From Diatrype stigma (Eukaryota; Ascomycota; Sordariomycetes; Xylariales; Diatrypaceae), in contig JAKJXP020000014.1 in assembly GCA_022225965.2 (NCBI GenBank), positions 186,001-250,000 of the forward strand: a stretch of DNA of 64,000 nt, given 5' to 3'. The position numbers were made by a program, and so were the translations under genes. The notes below the pieces were generated by a model, which did no database searches, was not told the DNA's origin, and worked only from the letters and a program-made list of their open reading frames with translations. Shown piece after piece: positions 1-13,156 of the stretch; position 1 is the stretch's first letter, and each line of letters begins with the position of its first letter.

Positions 1-49
1 GTCCTACATACAGCCTGACAGTATAGCAGGATAGTGTTGGTACTATAAC

Positions 50-83
50 TACATACATACATACATACATACTATGTATGTAT
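50..83. repeat. CATA microsatellite with inverted TATG arm
   Basis: Tandem CATA units are followed directly by the reverse-complementary TATGTATG. Positions 61-71 and 73-83 pair perfectly around a single base, so the element could form a hairpin. It lies about 190 bases upstream of the start codon of the first gene. No function is evident. Confidence 0.8.
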
Positions 84-273
84 ACTAAGTACAGTGCCAG
101 AAGTGCTTACCCACACAGCAATTCTGATTGGCTACAGCTCCACAGCAGCGCTTGAGAATGCCTCAGACGGCCCGACATCATCATCATCACCACCTCCGCC
201 CCCCATTGAAGACCGACGACGACTCCTCGACTTCGAGGCCCAATTGGCAACGCACACCCGAATCCAGACCATC

Positions 274-1224
274 ATGCAGGCCTTCCGGCAACGGGCGGTA
301 TGCGCCACCAGGCGAACCAGGCTGTCGTCGATGCCGCGAAACGCGCGCTCCTACGCATCCGGAGGAGGCCCTCCCCACGGAGACGAGGGCCACCACGGAG
401 ATAAAGCGCACCACAAAGACGAAGGTCACCACGACGAGCACCACCACGACGATCACCACCACGATGTACCCCCGGTCAACGAAGCCCTAGGCGTACGTCC
501 CTCTCTCCCGCCCCTCGTCGCTCTCCAGGCCGGCAGGCACGCTTCTTCCCGAGGCCAGGCCAGCATATCTCTGTATCGCTCTGCACACAGGAGGAACGTT
601 AACTGATTTTAAACGCACGTGGTCCGCAGGCCTCTTTCTACGCCTTCCTCGGCGCCGTCCCGCTCTCCTACCTCGGCTACTCGGTCTCGCGGCCGGGCGA
701 GAACGGCGAGCCCTCGAGCCTGTCCCAGTGGCTCAACGGCTTCGAACACCTGAGCAGCACCTGGGAGGAGCGGAACGACGTCCGCACCCACGCCATCGAG
801 CAGGCCGCCCACGACAAGCACCTGTTCCTGAACGCGGGGAAGAGCGGCTACGTCGACCTGAAGATGCCCGAGTACGTATTCCCCCGTCATGTCCCCCCCC
901 CGTATAGCTAGCTCCCTGTTCACCCACCCACGATACGATACGATGCTGCGATCGCTCCCTCCATGTTGCGAAGGGGGGAACGGGAAAAAAGACCGGCGCA
1001 GCGCCAGGTTGCTATGAAGTAAATGAGCGATGCGCTGATATTCATGTGTACGCAGGCTGATTAATTCCGGCTCCCCGATCTCCGTGCCCGCCGGTCATTA
1101 TGCCAACCTCGATCACGTTACCGAGCACTACCGACGGAAGTACGCCGAGGAAGAGGAGCGGAAGGCCAAGAAGCTGTTGCAGAAGCGGGAGCAAGCGCAA
1201 GCAGAAGCGCAAGCACAGACATGA
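274..1224 (+). CDS. nuo17.8: Mitochondrial complex I 17.8 kDa-type accessory subunit
   Basis: Three exons, 274-492, 630-871 and 1056-1224, give 209 residues. Donors are GTACGT and acceptors GCAG, and the frame is continuous to TGA. The first 30 or so residues are rich in Arg and Ser and poor in acids, like a mitochondrial presequence. Residues 35-64 form a striking His/Asp/Glu/Lys tract with 13 histidines. A hydrophobic stretch follows (ASFYAFLGAVPLSYLGYSVS), which could be a single inner-membrane helix. Then comes a soluble part with the pattern WEERNDVRTHAIEQAAHDKH, the phrase PAGHYANLDHVTEHYR and a charged C-terminal helix. This matches, from memory, the fungal NUO17.8/NUXM accessory subunit of NADH:ubiquinone oxidoreductase. 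Such subunits stabilise the membrane arm and are not catalytic. An in-frame ATG-less extension upstream (from 94) was rejected because the presequence begins at the ATG at 274. Confidence 0.8.
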
Positions 1225-2087
1225 GCAAAGTGTACCACAAGAACTATTTCGAAATGACCACCACGTACATAGTAGTCTGATGAGACGGCAGCAGGACCCG
1301 CTCCTCACTGTTAAGAGCGAGCTCGGGTTGTAGGCACAGGATAATCGATCAGAGTCCTTCCCAGCAGATAAGGTCACGCCGGCTCTGGAAGGGATTCATA
1401 CCCACAGAGGTATAGATGTGGAGTGGAAGCTTTTCATATGCCGGAGAAATCCAAGTACATTCTGAGTTACCAATATCGGTCATTCGATCTGGCCAATGAC
1501 TCGTGAATTAATGAATCTTCACATAAATGGCATTTACACCCGACATAATACAGCGTATTTGTTCTGTTGGTTCCGTTACGAGTAGCTTGCTACGTATACT
1601 GAACAATATGTCGAGAGTACAGTGATAGTATGTATGTGTGACTACAGATGGTCTCGATCTTGAGCATTCACGCCGGACATGCTACCGATTATCAAGTCTC
1701 GCAGATGAATAGCATATCCATCATTGGGCAATCGCCGCGGATTCCTAGGTTACATTTACCCTTCTCCGTATATTCTACATATACATATATTGTTATGGCC
1801 ATGCGGTAAAGAGCATGAGGAATGTATGGACAAGGACCTAACAATGTTCGCAGAGCCGTTATACTCGAAATCCGAATACTCGGAGACCGCAGCACACTTG
1901 TCATCATTCACTCAAGGCAAGTCACATATGAAGACTGTTGAAATTCATTCAGCGCATGATGATTTCATTCATTATCACATAGCGCATCGCGATAGAGGCA
2001 CTATCATTCTGCCAACCTAACGCGCAAGAACCATTCCGTTCGCCTAGACCATGAATGCAAGGACCCTCCAACTGTCTTTTCCAGAGT
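1225..2087. other. Convergent intergenic region, no gene seen
   Basis: This 863-base gap separates the 3' ends of the complex I subunit and the ribosomal protein gene. It contains only short ORFs on both strands with no recognisable product. It probably holds both 3' UTRs. Confidence 0.6.
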
Positions 2088-2814
2088 TTACTTGAGAGGG
2101 ATGAAACGAGAAGAGTGCGTAGCACCAATACCGGGCCGACCGTGCTTGACAGGCTTGCTGTATAGTTGTTAGTCTCGTGCATCGCTGCTGCGCATGTGGC
2201 CAGGAGAAGGGGAGCCTACTATGAGATAGAGAATTCACCCAGGTAGTGGCCGACCATCTCAGGTCGGATCTCGACCTGGTTAAACTCTTTGCCTGAGTAG
2301 ATGCCGATAACGCTGCCAATCATCTCGGGGACGACAATCATGTCTCGGAGGTGCGTCTTGACGAGGTCGGGCTTCTCGTTGGGCTTGGCGTTCTGCTTGG
2401 CCTTGCGCAGCTTCTTGATCAGGCCCATGGGCTTCCGCTTCAGACCCCTGTTAATTCTGCGGCGGGCACGGGCGTGGACGACATCTCGCAGTTGCTCGGA
2501 GTCGAGGTCCAGAAGACTATACACGGTGACAGGAGTCAGCCTCGTCCATCTCCCATTGGATCTTTCCCTCTTTCGCTGGTGGTCGCGATGGCATGGAATG
2601 GGGCTTGTCAGGAGCTCCGCGGGGTAAGGGAACGTACGCATCAAGGTCGATTCCTCGGTAGGAAAACTTGCGGAATTGCCTTTTCTTCTTGAGCTCGGCG
2701 GCCTCCTCGGCGTTCTGGATGAATTGTCACGTCAGTGTCACGTTCGCCATGATCGATAAAATTGCCCGTCGCGTGGGTAAGGATGGAACATACGTAGTCG
2801 GGATCGTCAGCCAT
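2088..2814 (-). CDS. rps15: 40S ribosomal protein S15 (uS19)
   Basis: Four exons on the minus strand, 2794-2814, 2638-2714, 2220-2516 and 2088-2157, give 154 residues, close to the usual length of eukaryotic S15. The first exon codes for only seven residues (MADDPDY), a layout often seen in fungal ribosomal protein genes. Diagnostic stretches are [47 protein letters not shown] and [18 protein letters not shown]. The last exon ends [19 protein letters not shown], the typical C-terminus that reaches the decoding region. The protein sits in the head of the small subunit next to 18S rRNA. The exon junction TCA TA/C restores the expected SYKPVKH. The short exon 1 and the AG acceptors were fixed by family conservation. 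It is transcribed in the same direction as the zinc-finger gene upstream of it (4.0-6.0 kb), with a 1.2 kb gap. Confidence 0.95.
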
Positions 2815-4017
2815 GATTGTGGTTCTGTGATTGTCGAGGGAGTTCGCTTTTCGATGGTCTTGGGTCGAAGAGCGAAATGTTCAAGGTTTGAAGTTCTTGA
2901 TGGTTTGCGTGGGGTCGATATGGAAATCGAAAAAAAGGCCAGCCGACTTTGTGGGTTGCAATTTAGAGTGGGCCTTTGCAGCCCTCGCAAAATCGGGTGC
3001 ACGTGACTTTTCTGATAAGGCAAATTTGACGGAGGGCGGCGGATATTCGGGTATACAAGTGGCCTGTGCGCTAGTTACCTACCTACGGAAGTATCCCGAG
3101 GTCGTGACTGCCTGACAGCCAGCTGCAGTCAGCTCTATAGGCACAGCGAATATTGACGTACAACCTAGAACCAGAGAGTATACGTCATGATTTTGCTGTC
3201 TCCTTACTATGTACCTAGGTACTTAAGTAGGCACCCGAGGTGTTCGCGATGCAGTTATAAAGCATGTTGAAACTTGAAACGCCTCTGTACTTCGTAGACA
3301 CCCGTCCCCAAGTGGTCAAGGATACCCTCTACGTAGAGTTCCGCATATCTCCCTACCAGGGCAGATCCCATTCACCAACGCCTTGTCTCATGGCTCCGAA
3401 ATGGAATTCTGCTCTCTACGAAACCATTGTCCGGCCGCTTCATGAGCTTGATGTTGTTTTCCTAAGCTGGAGTAGGTACCATACCTAGTTATCGAGGCAG
3501 CCTCTGGTCGGGACTATGGCCAATATCAGGCCAGCAAGCAACTCTGTGACACGATACTGTTGAAGTTTGTCCATTAGGTAAAATAGTTCTTGACCAGTAA
3601 TGCAAGGCTTTGTGCTTCATCCCGCCGTGGAATATCATATCTATCTCCCACCTCCCACATGTAACTACAATACAGAGGCAAGCGTGACTGGACGGGAAGT
3701 CCAGAAAGAGAGGAAGAATCTTGCACATCTCGGAGCCCGGGTCCGAGAACTCCAAGGGATATCATCAAAATACGCAACGAAGGACCGCGACACGCCTGCC
3801 AGCAAATCGTAATCAGCAACTTTTGTGGGGAAATTGTTGTCCACCGTCCGTTCCTAGTGACAACGCCACCCCCTTTCAACCAAGTCCATATATGAATGTG
3901 CATAGATAACGATGGCTAAGAATCGAAGAAACTCTAGTCCCACAAATCATACCTAAGAGCGCGGGCAGTTCTAAATCGTATTTCGCGAATCGCGCGCGTG
4001 GTTGCTAGTTGTGCCAT
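2815..4017. other. Intergenic region with GTACCTAGGTAC palindrome
   Basis: It holds the promoter and 5' UTR of the S15 gene and the 3' flank of the zinc-finger gene. A perfect 12-base palindrome, GTACCTAGGTAC, lies at 3211-3222; related words recur in the window. Small ORFs here have no recognisable product. Confidence 0.6.
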
Positions 4018-6037
4018 CTAGTCCATCTTTGGAGCCGTCTCGCTCTTAGCATCAAGCTGACCACGGAGAAGTGTCACTTGGCTGGTGAGGTATGATATCT
4101 GCTGTTCCTGGGTTCTTTCTGTCGATTCCATGGCTTGGACGCGTTCGCTCAGTTGCCTAAATTGCTCTTCGAGGCTGTGTACATATACCCAAACGCCGTT
4201 GTCCGTCGCAAAGATATTATTGCTCGAGCTGTCACCGCTACCGCTATTTTGGCCGGGGGCGCTTGCTCCTCCAGGGGCGGCTCCTCCGGAACCGGCGATG
4301 TTCTGTTGGCCGCCTGAACTGCCGGCGGCCGACTGCGAGCCAGCAGCATTGACTTGCGAGCCAGCTGCCGAGGCAGCATACCGAGCTGCATCGGCTGCAG
4401 TGAACGAAGGTACTGAGGGTTGTTTTAGCCAAGATGAACAAAGGAAGAGCTAACTATATGCGAAGGAGGTGGTACGAACCTGGAGGGGTTTGCCGGTCTG
4501 ACTGATGACGAGTAGCGAATTGTTGCTGCGAAAACTGAGTCAAGCTTGGCGATTGCTGTCTGTTGGCACCTGCCGAGTCATGGCCCTGCATTCCAGGACT
4601 AAGCGGTTTGGGACTCTCGGTCATGGCACCTTGCGGGTACATTGGAGCGCTTCCGCCTGCTACACGTAAAGATGAGGTATTAGAGCTTGCCGGACCTTGA
4701 TCTACATTCGGCGGGAATGATCGCCCAGCACCAGAGCCTGTGATGGGGTGTGTTCTTGAAGATGAGGGGAGTCCCTCGGGGGCGATTGCGTTACCTTGAA
4801 CATGTTGAGCCTTTATGCCAGGCATGCTGAGACGCCTTCGTTCTTCCTCAGTCATGTCGACCACCGAGTTTCCATCGTAGGCGACATCCGCCATCGTTGA
4901 ATCGCCATCAATGCGGCTTGATCCATCTAGATCGTCCTCACCCAGAAAGGAACTGCCCATACTACTTCGGCGGCCGACACATCCTCCTGGGCCCTTACTA
5001 TGCCGTGCAAGAGCATCACCTCGAGCAAACTTACGATCGCATTTGGGACATACGTGGGGCTTTTCGCCTGTGTGGAGTTTACTGTGGCGTTTCAAATCGT
5101 GTAGTCGACGGAAACGCATTTGGCATGTTTGGCAAACATATGGTTTCTCTTGGCTATGAGTCAAGAGATGGCTCTTCAGATTATGGTGGCGTGTAAACTC
5201 GGTCTCGCAATAAGGGCACTTGTGTTTCTTCGAGTTGGGCGACCTCGGCGGTATTGGCAGGCTTATCTCGCGAGTAGGAGCGGGCATTTGATTGCCAGAT
5301 TGGATCATGCCAGGATACGACATCGAAGTAGCTTTATTCTCCTCCATTTGGGCAGGTGGCTGCGTCCCAAAGCCACCATGGTCATCTCGCGCATCGACCT
5401 CCATCGGTGCTGGACTCTCCATGACTGGCGCCCCAGCACTACCTATGGTCGCGATGCTACTCGCGCTCTGCGGACTAACATCTGCCTTGACATCCGTGTC
5501 CGTCGTTCCACTTGTCGTCGCTGTCGTGGCCGGATTGGAGGCTGAGGAAGCTGAGGTAGGAGCGACAGATTGTGCATCACTACCACTCCCTGGCGCGTCT
5601 TGAGGCCGACTCATGGCCAAGGCACTGGCAGAGAGCAGCTCGGATTGCACCTTATATGCTGGGTTATCGCTTGCCCCAGCCACCTGAAGCCTGTATTGCT
5701 CTTCTTGCCTACGTCGCTCGTCTTCGAAGGCCGCAGCTGCTGTCAAAGGCGCTGGAGAATGTCGCGACGCCAGGCCAGCTAGCCTGGCCGCCTTCGACGG
5801 GGATAGGTCAGGGTTGAACTGTGACAAGGCGGCAGAGGTCGGCGAGGTGGGAGTCGCCTCTCGCTGCCGTTTCAACGACTGCGTCGCGCGTGCGGCTTCG
5901 GCTTTCAGAGCTTCGACAGAAACAGGGCCGGTCGCTAGTGCTGATGTCTCAGACGCAGTTGGGGAGCTCGAGATGTCAGGAGCTGCTGAAGAAGCGAGCG
6001 GGGCTTCCGTTGCGACAGGACCTTTTTCGGACGCCAT
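4018..6037 (-). CDS. Azf1-like C2H2 zinc-finger transcription factor
   Basis: Two exons, 4480-6037 and 4018-4412, give 650 residues. Three zinc fingers lie in tandem at about residues 270-355: CPYCETEF...H..H, CQTCQMRF...H...H and CPKCDRKF...H with a final Cys (SKGPGGC), so the third finger is C2HC. TGEKP-type linkers join fingers 2 and 3. This layout matches the fungal Azf1-like nuclear factors. The N-terminal 260 residues are low-complexity Ala/Ser/Thr/Pro-rich, and a Gln/Ser/Pro-rich tail follows the fingers. The second exon adds an Ala/Gly/Ser-rich spacer and a probable coiled coil (VYVHSLEEQFRQLSERVQAM, then LTSQVTLLRGQLDAK) that could mediate dimerisation. The start is the ATG at 6037; the frame extends five codons further only from a non-ATG codon. 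The donor GTTCGT is weak, but the junction keeps the frame. Target genes cannot be read from the sequence. Confidence 0.8.
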
Positions 6038-9000
6038 GAGTCTGGGCAACAATCACGAACAACGCAATCGAGGTTCCTACAATAAATAACTCGAAGCGAC
6101 TCAAAGAATTACCCCGGCAAAGCTCCTGCGCATCAAAAGCGCATCGCCGAGCTTCAGATGACGACGAGGCTGGACGTGTGGCTGGAGACCGTGGCTGTTG
6201 ATGATGGTATTGTTGATGTTCGCGATAAAGCGCGTCAAAAGCTTGTATTTTGTAGCGATTGACTGGATTATCGATGCAGAAACCGTTATCGATTTGACGG
6301 AAAGCTTGCTATCGTTCTGGAATTGAAGGAAGAATTAAAAGAACAGTGGTGTTGTTCTCTATGGTGGTTGTCGCGGTCAAAGAACCAGTGACGACGATGA
6401 GTGACTGAGCCGCAAAGGTCAAAAGATGGTGTGTGTGGTGGTGTTGGTGTGGATGAGCAGAAGTGGCAGGAAAAAGAGCGGCGACTTTTTGAGGCGGAGG
6501 CGGGAGGCGGAGGCGTCTCTTTGGAACTACGTGGGCTCCAGCTGGAGTGGAAGCTTTGGCCCCCTCCAAGCTGCCCACCAATCCTGACAATGTACGAGGT
6601 ATGTACCTCGAAAGCTAGGGGCTCCACTGTGGCAGTGGCAGGCCCTTACCATAGTAGGTAGCAAGCTGCCGGCCTATCTGGCCTATGTAGCCGCCTGTTG
6701 CTCACCTCCGATTGGACGATCCCGTCTTACGGTACTCAGGTAGCCTGAGCCTGAGCTGCCCAGCGCTGCCCAGCCTGCCAGCCTACGTGCCTACCATCTT
6801 ACCTGAAGTCTACCGGAAGCCAGCCAACGCCACAGTCAGATATTAAGATTATCTCACCACCACCTTCAAGAGATGTCATCGCTCAAGTCACTCGATGCAA
6901 GCCTTTACAAGCCCGCAGCTATGCGTAGAGCGCTATGTATGTAGGTAAGTGAATCCTCCCTACATAAGTAGGTAGCATACTTCGTACATAGTAGGTATGG
7001 ATGCTTCGGTCATACACATACACGTATGTTGTCTTCAACCTTAAGTTTGTTGGGTATGTATGTACTTAGCACTTGGGTAGACAGATACAGCGCCCACTAG
7101 CCCACTCATCACCACTACTGGCCCAACTAACGGAACCTTAAACAAAGTACCGAGTGGAAGGACATGATACCGTACCTATGTAGGTAGAGACTCCATGATA
7201 CCGTACATGTCTGTTGAGCTGTCCCTCTGTGGTTGACAAAGCGCTTGTTATACTCAAGCAGAGTGTAGACAATCAAAGCTGCCAGAGTTCCGTCTAAACC
7301 ATTCTATACACCCTCTTCAGCTGCTTAGACTGACTATGGCCAGAGCCTGCTATGTAGATTGCTCATGACCACCCATGCTATACGTAGTACTGTAGAACCA
7401 GCTGTTTATCGACCAATATCATAGCTCACCACGATTATGTGACTCTAAGGAGCTCTCATTGCATTTTAACCTAGAATCCAGATAACTCACTGATCCTATC
7501 CTGCTTTTTACACGACCTGCATTCAACGAGCAGCGTATGGCAGCAGATGTGTACCGAGGTAGAAAATAGTCAACCTTGTACGTATTACCGTCGGTATGAG
7601 GTACCTACTAAGTACCGACAATCGATAGTTCTAAGCGGATCCATGGTTCAAAGCCACAGGAATCAAGCCAATCGAAATGCGTTTGGCAGAGGAGCATATG
7701 TCATCCCGGTTCAAGATGGTTAGGGGGTACGGGGTACTTTACCCCCACTGACGTGATTCACCTTCAACCTGGAAGGCTTCATGGCAGCCATCAGGTAGAC
7801 GACCCTTGCATCGAAAGCAGAAGAACTTGTCCTCATGCTGGTGACGAGCAATTTCACCCAGTTGTCTCATAAGTGTAGTAAGGTATTGTAGGTAGGTAGC
7901 TTAATATACACAGCCAGAATATCTCCGAGGGGTTTCGTTGGCCTCTGCCGCATTGGCTACATGTGTAACCCATACGGGCTACCTGCTCCTGCTGCTTTAC
8001 ACATCCATGGATATTGTAGGTTGTATGCATCCCACGGACGGCGACAGGGTGATTTACACATGTACCTGAATAAGTAGTCCTGGCATACGAATTACGTTGT
8101 TGCGCTATCGTCCTACCAAGAACGGATGACGGATGCCACACTCGCCCAAAGGGGAATCATCCCCACAAAGTATTTCCAATCTGGGATTTTGTGGTGCCTC
8201 AATTAACTTGTGCGATGCTCCCCGCGCCCCTCGATCGTAAAGCCAGCTGCCGATATGAACGCTCTTATCGTCTCTGCCAGCAACTAGCTACCAAGGCTGC
8301 TAGGTAGTCCATCCAATTACCAGTCCACCAGTGATGATAAACTTAGTAAGTGCTGTGTTTCTTGAATCCAGCGGGGTCAGTATTCAGTCGTATTGAGCTC
8401 ATCCTATTCACGAACAAGCATATTGGGTATTAACAACAAGCAAAGGGATGGGGAATCGAGGACGAGAAGTTGTAAGTTCACCACGATAGGTGATAAACAT
8501 TATAAGCCGCAACATGATGGGGCCTAGCTAATACAGGAACAGCATTACACTATAGGACGGATTTTACTCAGCAAAGCCGGGTGGGTGATGAAGCCTCTAG
8601 TAACCATATGTCCTAGTACGGGCCGTATTAGATGTATGGGAGCTAACCTCCTGATGTCGCCTATATCATTTCCTCAGTCTAGAGCATTTGCCTGTTAGTA
8701 GGTACATCATGCCATTCCTAACTAGCACAACGCGCGACTATGCCATGTTGGCCAAACCGACTAATATTCAAGAACACATCGTTCGTGCAGACAGATCCTA
8801 GTAACACTTGCAATCAGTCTGTTTTCAATGTCCTTGTCATTTACCCGTTCAATTGGAACAAGACCAGGTTCTTCTCAGGTTGGCTACTTGACATACTCTA
8901 CTTGACATGCCTTGTGGTGATACATGAAAACCCTCTCGCCTTACTGTTGTGGTCCTTACGCTAGGGTGTAGGGGACCTTATACCTATCAAGATTTCATTT

Positions 9001-12000
9001 AGAGAATTACTTAAGGTGAACACAGCAATGTCAAGTGCCCAAGCGTATCATCTGCCCATGTTGTTGCTTCTAGAAGTGTCAATAGTATGTGGTTCATTAT
9101 GTCAATCAGCGTCTACGCCAGTGTCCAAGGACAACCTCACACACCGAAGAGAGCCTGGTATCTACGAATAATAACTAGTCATGGTGACAAGGCATAGCTA
9201 TACGTGCCTTGTCGAAGCAAGATCACAAAAATACCAGTACAGGCATCAAGCACGTTCGACTATTTCAGGAACAAGGGTTTTAACCCTGATCTCCAATCCT
9301 TCCCTATCCTTTCATCCGTACGAAACTTCGCCGTCCCCATAAAGTACACAATTGAGGAAATAGAAGATTTTGGCCCCTTTTAGATTATTGGGCTCATATA
9401 TACCTACTCTTGGTTTCAGGGGGACTTGAGTACTGAAATCAGTATGCGATTCTCAGCGACGAATCTATGAGTGTGGTCCGACGAGCAGTGTGCTGGAACA
9501 TCAGCATAGAAATGGGGAACAGCAGTAGTCTACTAGGTAGTAAGAGGATACGGTATGATAATGCGATGTGTCCTACACAAGACCTGCTGGGCAGCCGACC
9601 AGAATGTGAAATACTGGGCATATCACAATCAACTCATGCAGTGCTTGATAGATATCCTAGGCATTTATGTACATCAGATACCGGTAGATCAGCTACGAGG
9701 GTGCTGCGTTGGTTGGTTTGCAGAAATCTATATCACAGCTGGGAATATCTCGAAGAAAAACCCTACTTCGAGTAACTATGGACAGGGAAACGACAATATA
9801 TGGATGATGGAATGGAATACTACAACTACGAACGATATCAATCAAGTACCCAGGGAAACGGGGTTCATTTGAGCCAGTGACAGAGGAGCTGCAGATGACG
9901 AAGGTTGCCAACAAGAAGGTGACGAGGGTAATGGCGCAAGTGACGGAGATGAGCACGATAGGCCAGATTAGGGGGGCTTAAGCGGCCGTCCTCAGATCAG
10001 AAAGGGGACATGCAAAACATCCCTACTTAAATCTCATCAACATATTTCCCAGATGATGCCCTACCTAGCAGCTAATTTCAGAGGTTGGGTTCTCTTACGG
10101 TGCGATATGGACCTGCCTGCGACCTGTGATGGAAGCCGTAGGTATATCTTCATCGGATTAAAAGAGTGCTTACCTGCGTATGATCTAGGTATCGGGCGGC
10201 CTTGTTGTAACCTGAGGGTCCATTCTCATTCCATAACTACCCGGTTTGTAGGTAAGATGCAATCGAACCGTTGAGCTCGCTCCTGTCTATTAGTATATAG
10301 GAACCAGCACAGCCCAATAATCGACTCATGAGCTATCGATCTCATCTTTCCATAACATGGTCAATCTAAACAGCACCCTTCACATATAACAGCTTTAACA
10401 CAACACCGAGGGGTATACCGTATCCATGCTAGTAACTTCTGTTTCACTTCCTCAAGCGGTTATATTCTGATGTACTACTAGAACTCAAACTTGATATTGT
10501 CTCAAACAAACAAGACCAGCTGACACTCCAAACATACGATGAAAAAGCGTCCGATGACCTACATGATCAGATAACTAGCTGAGACTAGCTGGGGATTATG
10601 CAATAATGATAGTAAAGTTTCAGCTTCAGACATGCCCATACTTGGTATTATGACAGTATTGCATACTCCATGGGAAGAATCATCGTGGTATAGGAAGAGT
10701 TGACGGGCTGCGCCTAAGATCTTAGTCGGATTAGACGATGACGAGTAAAATTAGGTTGCGTCATCCCCTCCGCTAACAACTGATCGGGCGTGCCATCGAC
10801 CTACGCTGGATGTGTCATAGTTGAGGATATCCCCAAGTATCGCCATGCTAGATAGTATTCCTGAGTTGTCGTGGAACGCTACACACACCTGCTGGTTCCA
10901 AACGTCTTTGGATTCTTTCTGTTACTCAGCGATAAAGCTGGGGTGGGATGTCGTTATTTGGCCCCCATTCTCTGTTCTAGAACAACGCCAACGTGCACGT
11001 GGTTTGCCAGGCCTTACCTATGTACTACTAACTAGACCAAGCTGCGTGCATGGGCTTCTAGGTATCACCTTGGCTTGCATGGGGCGGGTAGAAGACATGG
11101 GGAATGCCAAAGCGCCTCAAGATCCGCGGGGAAAGCCTCCATGCTAGGATTAACGTGGGCTTTTCATGAGTATTTAACTACTATCGGGAGAAAAGAAAAC
11201 ACTGGATTGATCTTGATCCGTATGCTTCGTAGCCAATGTTTTTAGGGATTCCCGAGGAAGCGGTCCCTTTTCAGGATTGCTTGGATGCATACGACTTGCC
11301 GAATAGCTCGTCTAGGCCTGGACAAAGCCCGCAACATCCATGGAACTGCAAAATAGGGCTTCAGGGCGTCCAAGTGGCCAGGCCAGCCTCAAGCTCTCCG
11401 GTACACCCCGCAAATGAGCGCTTATCGAGACCTGACCACAATGCGCACCACCGCACCAAGGCCCCGAGGTTGATGAACGCTGTGGCGCGCTTCCGGGGGC
11501 CAATTAGGAATGTTATGAAATTCAGAGCCAATCATAGCTCATAGGCATTCTGCCTAAGAATACCTTATGGTCCGAAATCTCGGCACGCAATAGTGTGAAC
11601 GCCCACATGCCATAAGCGCAAAAAAACGCGACCCACCATGTACAGCATTTCTCATTATCCGCCATCCCACATTGCCATTTCCAGGTGCTCCCGACTTTCA
11701 GCGCGTGATTGGAGCGGGCGATTATGATCCGAGCGGTCAATTGCCTTTACTACAAAGTAACCGAGGAGAAGAGAGGAACAGAAGAGAAGAAGAAGAAGAA
11801 AAGAGCCACGGCGTCGTAAGTAGCTACCTGAGTTGGTTACCGGTTGCGGCGCAGGGACAACACAACACCTGGGATCCTTGAGGAATGACAAGGCGTTAGA
11901 AGCGGTATGTTATGTCTAGCACAGATAACTAAACTACTAGGTATTATAGTACTACGTACATTGTAGTAGTCGACGATTCGATCCGCCGCATTCTTCTCAC

Positions 12001-12384
12001 TACGTATGCATCATTGATTGATATGCTGCATGCATGCTTGCGGGAGTAAATATCGATCCGCGAGATGTCGGGGTCAGATGGGGAGGTATATGGAACTGCA
12101 GCGGTAATAGTACCTAGGTATAGTATGCTACCAGATATGGAACTGGCATTCACCCCCTTGTTCACGCTTTACGCGGGTTTCCGGTTTTCGTCACCAAGCA
12201 TTTGGTAGGCAGGTTCATTTGCCCTGGCATTAATTGGTTCAATTATATAATGCACCTCCGGCTACGATCCCAGGCCGAGGCTCGAACAGGAAATAGACCG
12301 ATCAGGAACGCCCACCCTACCAATCGTGGCTCTGCGTTCCTGCATTAGTGTCTGCCGCTAGCAAATGGCCATTAGCCAAGTTCG

Positions 12385-12442
12385 AGCCAAGTTCCCTCCA
12401 AGTGCGATTCAAGTGCGTTCCCAAGTGCGTTCCCAAGTGCGA
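12385..12442. repeat. Imperfect 12 bp minisatellite (CAAGTGCGTTCC)
   Basis: Four to five imperfect head-to-tail copies of a unit close to CAAGTGCGTTCC. The array lies about 0.8 kb upstream of the start codon of the SUN-family gene. Confidence 0.75.
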
Positions 12443-12516
12443 TATCCTACAGAGTCAAGGTACTGTAGCATCTCAGCATGCAACCCTAGGCCTCCTACTG
12501 CATAACAGCCACGCCT

Positions 12517-12552
12517 GGGAACGCCTAGGAGACCCTAGGAAACCCTAGGAGA
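12517..12552. repeat. Short tandem CCTAGGAGA/CCCTAGGAAA repeat
   Basis: Three to four adjacent copies of a 10-base unit containing CCTAGG, upstream of the SUN-family gene. Confidence 0.65.
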
Positions 12553-12862
12553 GGCATCAGAGCCGTTTAATCTCCCGTTATCCTCCCACCCCCTTGCGCC
12601 CCTTACAAGCAGCCAGTGATGCACCACCCTCCGCCTGTGTTCCTTCAATTCCACTCTTTCCCCCCTCCCCCTTACTTGCCGACTTACTGACTTTGCTCCC
12701 CTTACGCTCGCTAATCGTGAATTCCTACAACACACTCACAGCGTCGTCGACGTTTCCTTGTCCAACTGAGAGTTATCGGCTCTCTACCACATTCTTTTGG
12801 AAATCCGAACAATCACACTCGTTCAACGTACCAGATTCGATAGGAGAATTTAATATCTAGAG

Positions 12863-13156
12863 GTAAGGATTTCATGTGTTGCGTTTTGTGTGTTCTGCTA
12901 TATTACACAGCATGAGGGACAGGTTACACGGATCAAGACTTGCCTCGAGAGCGATTCTGGGACAAAGACTATAAGGGGGAGCCTGCCGATGCCGACTTCG
13001 TTTGTCTAGTTCCTCATGGCGGCTGCTTGTATATTTTTGGGAAAATCATTTCTTTCTTTCTTGTCTGGCCGGACAATAGCCCCCGGGTTGCGTTGTTGTT
13101 CAATGAGCGCTTTCATCCCAGAAATCGCTAATGGCTGATTTACGTTCTCTTGGCAG
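12863..13156 (+). other. Possible 5' UTR intron of the SUN-family gene
   Basis: A GTAAGG donor at 12863 and a TTGGCAG acceptor ending at 13156 would define a 294-base intron ending 72 bases before the start codon at 13229. This is inferred only from splice-like words; RNA evidence would be needed. Confidence 0.3.

Noticed and set aside
94..273. N-terminal extension of the complex I subunit reading frame
   Set aside because: The extension starts at a non-ATG codon, and the mitochondrial presequence begins at the ATG at 274.
4454..4479. Unspliced C-terminus of the zinc-finger protein
   Set aside because: Reading through gives only a short unrelated tail, whereas splicing to 4412 adds a long open frame with a coiled coil to a proper stop.
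6038..6052. Upstream extension of the zinc-finger protein to 6052
   Set aside because: The codon at 6052 is TTG; the first ATG is at 6037.
9693..9969. Minus-strand ORF with a hydrophobic segment (PIVLISVTCAITLVTFLLAT), resembling a membrane-protein fragment
   Set aside because: It has no ATG at its start, no adjacent matching exon and no recognised family; at most it is a relic.
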